Assembly: GCF_001403635.1 (NCBI RefSeq)
Contig: NZ_LN879468.1
Span: forward strand, 62,001 to 126,000
Reading direction: 5' to 3'
DNA: 64,000 nt
Source of the DNA: Clostridium massiliamazoniense
GTDB lineage: Bacteria > Bacillota > Clostridia > Clostridiales > Clostridiaceae
The position numbers and the translations under genes were made by a program. Of the stretch, positions 57,864 to 64,000 are shown one piece after another. Below the pieces are notes generated by a model. It saw only the letters and a list, made by a program, of their open reading frames with translations, ran no database searches and had not been told where the DNA came from. The first letter of the stretch is position 1. Each line of letters begins with the position of its first letter.

Positions 57864-59198
57864 ATGAGGTTTAGTGACAATGTCTCTATGGCTTTTAGGG
57901 ATTTAGGTAGAAGAAAGAAAAGAACTTTCTTTACCTCTCTAGGAATTACTATAGGTTCTATATTAATTTTACTTATGGTTTCACTAGGGCTTATGCTTAA
58001 TCAGTTTTTAGTTAGTACTATAAATAGTGGTTCTAACACAAAACAAATAACAGTTAATCCTTTAAAAGCTGATGCTCAAATGCCTAGTAATAGCAAAGAA
58101 GCAATGGAAAATATGCCAAAGTGGCTTAAAGAGAACTTTAAGAAAATGGATAATAATACTGTAAATGAAATTTTAAAATTAAATGGTGTTGAAGGTGTTA
58201 AAGCATCAATAGGTGCCACAGTAGTTGAAGTGAATTATGATAATAAAATTCATTACGGTAATTTTGGAATTAAGGGATATGATTTAAATAATGATATTTA
58301 CTTTAATAGTGAAGTTCAATCAGCTAAGAGTAATTCAGGTAATAAAGATTTTAACCCAATTATTGCAGGTCAGAATTTAACAAAGGAAAATAAGAATGAT
58401 GTGTTAGTAGGAGAAAGCTTATTAAATTCTTTAGGTGTCACTAATCCTAAGGATATAGTAGGAAAGACTATAACTATAGAAATTAACAATATTAATGGAA
58501 CTCCTGTAAAACCATTTAAGAAAAGTTTTAAGGTTGCAGGTGTTATGAGCAAGTATATGCCAGATGGTAATGATATAGTTATGGATGAAACTAATGCAGC
58601 TGATATTGCTGGGTTCTTACAATATACTCCAAATTTCATGAAAACCTATGGTTATAATTCTGTAACTGTGGAAGCAAAAAATATAAATGATGTAACTACT
58701 ATCACTAATGCTATAAAAAATATAGGTTATAGTGCAACTTCTAATGAAGCTACAGCTAAGGAGATAAATAGCAGTTTTAATAATATAACTTTAGTTTTAT
58801 CTATATTAGGGATTATAGTTTTAATTGTGGCAGCTATAGGAATAGTTAATACCATGGTTATGGCTGTTAACGAAAGAACAAAAAGTATTGGTGTTATGAA
58901 GTCCGTTGGTGCTAGTAATTCAGAAATAAGATCAATGTTTATTGTACAATCAGGAGCCATTGGTTTTGTTGGAGGAGTTATTGGTTCTATAATAAGTGTT
59001 ATAATATTTAGAATTATTACTATGGCTATGGAAGCTAATTTTAGCTCAAAGGGACACTCCGTTACCATAATGAATAATATACCTTGGTGGCTTGTTTTAG
59101 GAACTATAGTATTCTCTGTAATAATAGCAGTCATTGCTGGCATTTATCCTGCACATAGAGCATCAAAATTAAATCCAATAGATGCTTTAAGACAGTAG
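57864..59198 (+). CDS. ABC transporter permease, MacB/FtsX family (first)
   Basis: The 444-residue protein has an N-terminal membrane segment (residues about 22-44), a large extracytoplasmic MacB periplasmic-core-like domain (about 45-305), and three C-terminal membrane segments of FtsX type ending HRASKLNPIDALR. The final PxxAL-type ending is typical of permeases contacting the ATPase. It forms a three-gene operon with the ATPase and a second permease 15 bases later, likely a heterodimeric transporter. Confidence 0.9.
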   Translation: MRFSDNVSMAFRDLGRRKKRTFFTSLGITIGSILILLMVSLGLMLNQFLVSTINSGSNTKQITVNPLKADAQMPSNSKEAMENMPKWLKENFKKMDNNTVNEILKLNGVEGVKASIGATVVEVNYDNKIHYGNFGIKGYDLNNDIYFNSEVQSAKSNSGNKDFNPIIAGQNLTKENKNDVLVGESLLNSLGVTNPKDIVGKTITIEINNINGTPVKPFKKSFKVAGVMSKYMPDGNDIVMDETNAADIAGFLQYTPNFMKTYGYNSVTVEAKNINDVTTITNAIKNIGYSATSNEATAKEINSSFNNITLVLSILGIIVLIVAAIGIVNTMVMAVNERTKSIGVMKSVGASNSEIRSMFIVQSGAIGFVGGVIGSIISVIIFRIITMAMEANFSSKGHSVTIMNNIPWWLVLGTIVFSVIIAVIAGIYPAHRASKLNPIDALRQ

Positions 59199-59213
59199 AA
59201 AGGAGAATAAATT

Positions 59214-60545
59214 ATGAAATTTTCAGATGGAATTTCTATGTCTGCAAGGGATATTAGAAGAAGAAAATTAAGAAGTATATTAACTATAATAGCTATAGCT
59301 GTAGGAACTATGCTTTTAGTTGCTATGCAAGGTATAGGAACTAGTATTACCAATACTACAAACTCATTTATAGAGAGTTTTGGAAATATGAATGAAGTTA
59401 TGGTATTACCACAAAAATATAATGCTAATGCAAATTTTGCTACACAATTCCAAGGGCAGTCACAAAGTAGTAATCAAATATTACCTTATACTCCTAATGT
59501 GCCTTTAAATCCTAAGGAAGAAAATAATACAAAGCCTATAACTAATGATACTTTAGAGAGTTTATCAAAAATTGCTAATGTGCAAAAGTTAAGTGCTTAT
59601 GAAGCATCTAAGGTTAGTAGTGTTAATATAGAATCAGTTAATAAGACTGGTGAAAGTGCTGTAATTTTAGGCTATGATAAAAACTTTGATTATAAACAAG
59701 AAGGTAAAATAGTAGCAGGAACAGCTTTAACTGGAGCTCCTAATGAATTTTTAGTTAAGGAAAGCTATATAAAAGATATGGGAATAACAGATTATAATTC
59801 TGTAGTAGGAAAGAAAATAACTTTAACAGTGAAAATGCCATATATACCAGGAATGCCAGAGGTAAAACCTTTAACTATAACAGGAACTATAAAAGGAGTT
59901 TACACAGAGAAAAATGCATATTCCCCTGGAAATATAATAACACTTAGCAACATAACAAATGAAATAAATGCTTATTATCAAGGGAAAAATAAGAGTGATG
60001 TAAAAGCAAATTATTCTATGGTAACTTTAGATGTTAATTCACAAAGTGAAATTCCAGCTATAGTAAAGAGTATTAATAAAAATTTAGGTTATTCTACATT
60101 TTATTTAGGTGAAATTATTGGATTTGCAAGTATATTTACAGGTTTTGTAGGCAGTATTTTAGACATCGCAGCTATAATAGTAATTGCAGTGGCTGCCATA
60201 GGTCTTGCTAATACAATGACCATGACTATTCAGGAGAAGAGAAAATGGATTGGTATAATGAGATCACTTGGAGCTACTAAAGGAAATATAAGCCTAATAT
60301 TTTTAGTGCAATCATTGATTTTAGGGATAATTGGTGGAATAGTAGGTTGTATAGTAGCAGCTATAGGTATAGAAGGAATAAATATGTGGTTATCAGCAAC
60401 AGGAAAAGATTTTACTATAAGTCTAACATCAAATAATTTAGGTCTTGGATTTATAGTAGCTATTATAGTATCTCTGCTTGCAGGATATATGCCTTCAAGA
60501 AGAGCAGCTAAAATGGATGTTGTAGAAACCATTAATGAAGAATAA
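59214..60545 (+). CDS. ABC transporter permease, MacB/FtsX family (second)
   Basis: A 443-residue protein starting after AAAGGAG, of the same layout as the first permease: N-terminal anchor, extracytoplasmic core of about 270 residues, three FtsX-type segments and a PSRRAAKMDVVETINEE tail. Overall similarity to its neighbour is clear but moderate, so the pair probably forms an asymmetric channel. The operon ends with the solo family A end at 60559. Confidence 0.9.
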   Translation: MKFSDGISMSARDIRRRKLRSILTIIAIAVGTMLLVAMQGIGTSITNTTNSFIESFGNMNEVMVLPQKYNANANFATQFQGQSQSSNQILPYTPNVPLNPKEENNTKPITNDTLESLSKIANVQKLSAYEASKVSSVNIESVNKTGESAVILGYDKNFDYKQEGKIVAGTALTGAPNEFLVKESYIKDMGITDYNSVVGKKITLTVKMPYIPGMPEVKPLTITGTIKGVYTEKNAYSPGNIITLSNITNEINAYYQGKNKSDVKANYSMVTLDVNSQSEIPAIVKSINKNLGYSTFYLGEIIGFASIFTGFVGSILDIAAIIVIAVAAIGLANTMTMTIQEKRKWIGIMRSLGATKGNISLIFLVQSLILGIIGGIVGCIVAAIGIEGINMWLSATGKDFTISLTSNNLGLGFIVAIIVSLLAGYMPSRRAAKMDVVETINEE

Positions 60546-60558
60546 AAGTTAATTAAAA

Positions 60559-60603
60559 GGCAGAGAGAATGTATCTATAATTTGGTACATTCTCTTTTTT
60601 TCT
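60559..60603 (+). terminator. Terminator formed by a solo family A end
   Basis: AGAGAATGTA/TACATTCTCT stem (60564-60573 with 60586-60595) with a T-run. Its reverse complement matches the left end of repeat A3 for about 30 bases, including CTCTCTGCC. Confidence 0.8.
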
Positions 60604-60627
60604 AGAAAAATAATTAAAAATTTTTAC

Positions 60628-60658
60628 TTTACATTGCCCTAATGGGAAGGTTTATAAT
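60628..60658 (+). promoter_or_regulatory. MerR-type promoter with 19-base spacer
   Basis: TTTACA at 60628-60633 and TATAAT at 60653-60658 are spaced by 19 bases, with the dyad-rich CCCTAATGGGAAGG between them. This long spacer is the hallmark of MerR-activated promoters. Confidence 0.75.
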
Positions 60659-60689
60659 TTATTTAAATTCTTGAAGGGAGATAGTTTTT

Positions 60690-60845
60690 ATGTTCACAAT
60701 AGGTGAATTTGCTAAGTTATGTGATATATCTACGAAAACATTAAAGTACTATGATAAAATCAATACCTATAAAATAATAAAAAATATAAGTATCTGTATG
60801 AACTTGCTTCTTGTTAGCAATAATACAGATACTTTTTTTATTTAA
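60690..60845 (+). pseudogene. Truncated MerR-family regulator
   Basis: The frame begins MFTIGEFAKLCDISTKTLKYYDKIN after AAGGGAG, a perfect MerR N-terminal helix-turn-helix, but after about 25 residues it runs into unrelated sequence and the bidirectional terminator at 60788-60839. The wing, dimerisation helix and effector domain are missing. The promoter of the MerR type is intact, so this is a recently truncated regulator or a 3' deletion product. Confidence 0.75.
60788..60839. terminator. Bidirectional terminator before the BASS-family gene
   Basis: A perfect 12-bp stem (60788-60799 with 60823-60834) is followed by T-runs in both readings. Confidence 0.85.
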
Positions 60846-61785
60846 GCTTTAGTAAGGTCTTTGATATTATGAATAGAACAGGTAATTCTATTAAAGGACC
60901 TATAACTAGGGCTAATGCTATAAGTGGTTTATGTGGAAAAGATGATACTGCTATAGTTAAGGCTATAGGTGAATTTCTTGCTAATGTTGTTAGATTTAAT
61001 GCTACATTATCCTCAAAGGGTAATTTTATAACTCTACCTATAAGTTGTCCAAATAGAAAGTTGATTATAAAAAATAGTAGCAATGGTATTAATATTATTA
61101 GTAAAACCTTAGGATTTTTTAATATTAATGAACCTTTGGAAGCAAACATAGCTATAATGGCTATGTCTAAAAAGTAGCCTTGGTAATCATAAGCCTTAGG
61201 AATTATATGATTTTCAAGTATTTCTATTCCTTTTGTTTTTATTATAATTTGTCTAAATAATATTGCTAGTATAAGAGGAATTACTAAGCTTATTATAATT
61301 CCTTTTAAAAGTTCATATATATTTATATTTACGGATGTACCACTAAGTAACAATATGTATATAGGTAATAAAAGCACTTGAAGTATAAAGTTTAGTGGTA
61401 GTAATGAAGCACCAAGAGCAACATTTCCATTAGCTTTTTCAGTAAATATTAAATACCAATCTGTGCAAGGTGTTACTGTTAACATTATAAAACCTATTCT
61501 TAAATCTGGATAGTTTCTTAAAAATATAAAACCTAATATAAATGTTATAAAAGGAGTCCATAAAAAGTTTATCCCAAGTGCTGTAAAGGTGAATTTTACA
61601 TTTTTAAATGAGTTTGTTATATCTCTTAATGGTATTTGGATGAATATTAAAAATAACATTATCATTAAGGTTGGTGTTATGAAGTAGCCAGATAAGTCAC
61701 CTATTATAGGAATTTTACTTATGAAAATTCCCAGTAAAGCCAATAATAATATTATTAAGCTTTGGAATTTAGTTATTATGTCCAT
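60838..61785 (-). CDS. BASS/ACR3-type membrane transporter
   Basis: The 315-residue protein starts after AGGAGAA on the minus strand. It has about ten membrane segments and the TPCTDWYLIF motif in the place of the ACR3 APCT motif, plus late NSPIALT-type residues. ACR3 exports arsenite and related BASS carriers move organic anions; the substrate here is not clear, and the Cys in TPCT does not settle it. No arsR or arsC gene is visible; the truncated MerR gene overlaps its end. Confidence 0.8.
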   Translation of the reverse strand: MDIITKFQSLIILLLALLGIFISKIPIIGDLSGYFITPTLMIMLFLIFIQIPLRDITNSFKNVKFTFTALGINFLWTPFITFILGFIFLRNYPDLRIGFIMLTVTPCTDWYLIFTEKANGNVALGASLLPLNFILQVLLLPIYILLLSGTSVNINIYELLKGIIISLVIPLILAILFRQIIIKTKGIEILENHIIPKAYDYQGYFLDIAIIAMFASKGSLILKNPKVLLIILIPLLLFFIINFLFGQLIGRVIKLPFEDNVALNLTTLARNSPIALTIAVSSFPHKPLIALALVIGPLIELPVLFIISKTLLKLK

Positions 61786-62012
61786 TGATTTTCTCCTATA
61801 TATAATTTTGATTATGTGGAGTAAAGATTCAGTTAAAAATATCTAATTTTATTAGAAAAGTTTAAAAGAATAAAAACTCATTTCATAATTATATCATAGT
61901 TAAATACTCATGTTTTATTTTAAATTTGACATAATTCTGTAAAATATATAAGGTAAAATATCATAAACACAATCAAATTCAACTGTAGAATAAAAGGAGG
62001 TTGAATTTCATT

Positions 62013-62867
62013 ATGAAAGATGAGATTAAAAAAGATGATTTAGGGAAAGAGAATATTAAGAATAACGGTAATGGTAATAACTTTTATAAGAAAATATGGT
62101 TTTGGGTTCTTGTTGTAGTTGCTATTGTAGGGGTTGCTGGTACAGCAGCTTATGCTCAGCATAAAGAAAACAACGCAAAAAATGAAATAATAAAGCAAAT
62201 AGAAGTACAAGCACAAAATAATGCTAATAATAGCAATACAAATAGTGGAAATGCTGTAAGTAGTAGTTCTTTTTCAGAAAGTGTTAATGGACAAAACCAA
62301 AGTATAACTATAGAGAGCAATGGGAATATACTACAAGAAAATCCTAATACAGATAATTCTACTGCAAAGGAAGTTGACTTAAAAGTTGGAAACTATGAAG
62401 TAGGAAAAGAGATTATGCCTGGGTATTATAGTGTTGCAGTGACAGGAACAGGAAAAATAGATGTATATGATAGTGCTGGTAATGAACTTTTAAATGGTTC
62501 TGTAAAAGAAGGTTCAAAAACAGGAGTAGCAACTTTTAAAATGCAATTGAATAAGGGGGAAAAGGTTGACTTACAAGGATTCCAAGGAGTTAAATTTACT
62601 CCATATACACATAAATATTTATCAACATTAAATGAAGGTTCTTATGTGGTTGGAGAATCAGTAAAACCAGGAAATTATTCAATGGAAATTCCAGCAGGAA
62701 CAGGTTCAGTATCTGTATTAGATGCTATAGGAATTCCAGTATATAATGAAATGATTACAGAGGGGCAAAATAATAATCAAAGTCAAAAGGTTAACTTAGA
62801 CTTAAAATCAGGAGATGTTATAAACATAAATGGTATTAACGGAGTAAAGTTAACAGTTAATAGTTAA
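62013..62867 (+). CDS. Membrane-anchored protein with two repeated extracytoplasmic modules
   Basis: The 284-residue protein starts at the ATG at 62013; AGGAGG lies 12 bases upstream and the in-frame TTG at 62001 is too close to it. A short cytosolic Lys-rich N-terminus precedes one membrane segment (residues 24-46), an Asn-rich linker, and two similar modules of about 65 residues (YEVGKEIMPGYYSV... and YVVGESVKPGNYSM...). The modules look like small beta folds. No family is recognised. It may be a wall-facing sensor or accessory protein of the following two-component system, which is inference from adjacency. Confidence 0.75.
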   Translation: MKDEIKKDDLGKENIKNNGNGNNFYKKIWFWVLVVVAIVGVAGTAAYAQHKENNAKNEIIKQIEVQAQNNANNSNTNSGNAVSSSSFSESVNGQNQSITIESNGNILQENPNTDNSTAKEVDLKVGNYEVGKEIMPGYYSVAVTGTGKIDVYDSAGNELLNGSVKEGSKTGVATFKMQLNKGEKVDLQGFQGVKFTPYTHKYLSTLNEGSYVVGESVKPGNYSMEIPAGTGSVSVLDAIGIPVYNEMITEGQNNNQSQKVNLDLKSGDVININGINGVKLTVNS

Positions 62868-62907
62868 GAAGAATTACTTGTACATGTTTATATATAATTA
62901 TGAAAAT

Positions 62908-62945
62908 AATACTGAGATGTTAAAGCTCTCAGTATTATTTTTTTT
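62908..62945 (+). terminator. Terminator after the repeat-module protein
   Basis: A 10-bp stem (62908-62917 with 62927-62936) and a T-run of eight. Confidence 0.85.
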
Positions 62946-63074
62946 CTTATTGGAATACTAGAAATAGTTTTATTTTATAATAGTGACATTAAAATTTTTT
63001 TGTTAAGTTATGATATAATGAAATAAGTTTTTAAGACAAGTGAAAAATTTATATATTTATGGGGAGCTGTACTT

Positions 63075-63746
63075 ATGAAGAGAATTATAATAATTGAAGA
63101 CTCGGAGGTTATTAGAGAAGAGCTTAAGAGTTTTTTAAGTAAATATGGATATGATGTTGTTCTAGCAATGGATTTTGAAAATATACTAGAGGAAGTTAAA
63201 GACCTTAATGGAGATTTGATTCTTCTTGATGTAAATTTACCTGTTTTTGATGGTTATTATATTTGTAGAGAAATTAGAAAAGAATCTGATGTACCTATAA
63301 TTATTGTCACTAGTAGAGATAGTGAACTTGATGAGCTTATGAGTATGAATTTAGGTGCTGATGATTTTGTTACAAAGCCTTATAATACTCAAATATTATT
63401 AGCTAGAATTGAATCAGTTTTAAGAAGAGCATCTAGAGTTGTTGAAAGTTCAGATTTATTAGAGCATAAGGGAATAATTTTAAATCTTTCTAATGGCACT
63501 GTTAACTATGAGGGAAAAAGTTTAGAGATAACTAAAAATGAACTTAAAATATTATCTTACTTAATGAAAAATAAAGGGAATATAGTTTCTAGAGAAGATT
63601 TAATGACTTATCTTTGGAATTCAGATTTCTTTGTTGATGATAATACCTTATCTGTTAATGTAACTAGGTTAAGAAAAAAGCTTGAATCTATAGGAGTTAA
63701 GGATGCTATAGAAACTAGAAGAGGTCTTGGGTATATAATGCAATGA
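63075..63746 (+). CDS. OmpR-family response regulator, BceR-like
   Basis: The 223-residue protein starts after GGGGAGC. Receiver Asp52 is in LILLDVNLP, and the GADDFVTKPYNTQILLARI segment is typical of BceR/VraR-like regulators of antimicrobial-peptide resistance. A winged-helix domain ends RRGLGYIMQ. Its stop overlaps the kinase start by ATGA. The relatives respond to cell-wall antibiotics; a matching ABC transporter may lie beyond the window edge, or be the MacB-type operon at 57177, which I cannot decide. Confidence 0.88.
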   Translation: MKRIIIIEDSEVIREELKSFLSKYGYDVVLAMDFENILEEVKDLNGDLILLDVNLPVFDGYYICREIRKESDVPIIIVTSRDSELDELMSMNLGADDFVTKPYNTQILLARIESVLRRASRVVESSDLLEHKGIILNLSNGTVNYEGKSLEITKNELKILSYLMKNKGNIVSREDLMTYLWNSDFFVDDNTLSVNVTRLRKKLESIGVKDAIETRRGLGYIMQ

Positions 63747-64000
63747 ATTTAAGAGGATATTTTAAAGAAAGATTTTATTATCTCCTTATAAATTTAATAA
63801 TGTTTATGGCAATTGTTTTTATAATGAAATTGGTTAATATCCCTAATGTAATAATATTTTTAGTATTTTTAATTTGGTTTGCACCTTTAGTTTTATATAT
63901 TTTTTTCGAATATTTTAAATCTAAAAGATACTATGGAGATCTTTACAGTGTAAATGAAAATCTTGATAAGAAATATTTATTGCCAGAAATAATTGAAGAG
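63743..64000 (+). CDS. Sensor histidine kinase, Bce-like, N-terminal part only
   Basis: The frame opens at the ATG overlapping the regulator stop (ATGA) and is open to the window end. Two membrane segments (about residues 13-30 and 35-55) are joined by only a few outer residues, the layout of intramembrane-sensing BceS-type kinases. The catalytic domains lie outside the window. Confidence 0.82.
   Translation, partial: MNLRGYFKERFYYLLINLIMFMAIVFIMKLVNIPNVIIFLVFLIWFAPLVLYIFFEYFKSKRYYGDLYSVNENLDKKYLLPEIIEE

Overview
The window is strongly A+T-rich low-GC Firmicute DNA with AGGAGG-type ribosome binding sites, many TTG starts and tightly packed short operons. The gene content (a clostridial uridine-kinase-like protein, aspartate 4-decarboxylase, DUF4489 spore-coat-like protein, BglG/LicT-controlled beta-glucoside PTS, SecA2, class B sortase) fits a Clostridium, most likely C. 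perfringens or a close relative. That assignment is recognition, not a search result. No rRNA, tRNA, CRISPR array or intact transposase was seen.

Layout: 0-7 kb, end of a uridine-kinase-like gene, a small XRE regulator/membrane protein pair, a membrane-anchored protein and two paralogous secreted SH3 proteins. 7-17 kb, a HAD phosphatase with an unusual charged tail, a DUF975 membrane protein, a complete beta-glucoside operon (promoter, RAT/terminator attenuator, licT, PTS EIIBCA, 6-phospho-beta-glucosidase) and a lipoprotein-like metallo-hydrolase. 17-23.5 kb, a membrane protein, RecQ, a two-component system, and an ECF S-component/DUF4430 pair. 23.9-32.2 kb, an export and anchoring locus: a 1264-residue repeat-rich LPHTG surface protein without a signal peptide, SecA2, a membrane-tethered extracellular protein and a class B sortase. 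32-41 kb, glyoxalase, two spore-surface-like proteins, CobT, Nudix, DUF523/DUF1722 protein, a small sigma factor, several small proteins and ManA. 41-48 kb, two adjacent FUSC-family paralogues (one with a C-terminal frameshift at an A9 run), a cytochrome-b-like gene broken by an in-frame TGA, and a metallo-hydrolase. 48-56.7 kb, a SWIM/SNF2 helicase, aspartate decarboxylase, a second SWIM protein, azoreductase and a small charged protein. 57-64 kb, a MacB-type ABC exporter with two permeases, a truncated MerR gene, a BASS/ACR3-like transporter, a membrane-anchored repeat protein and the start of a Bce-like two-component system.

Two dispersed non-coding repeat families are the most distinctive non-genic content. 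Family A is a MITE-like element of about 250-290 bp with 13-bp terminal inverted repeats around a near full-length palindrome (three large copies, one short derivative, one solo end). Family B is a unit of about 115-135 bp present in up to six diverged copies in both orientations, two of them just upstream of the two helicase genes. The best candidate for an under-described biological system is the SecA2/signal-less LPHTG protein/sortase B locus.
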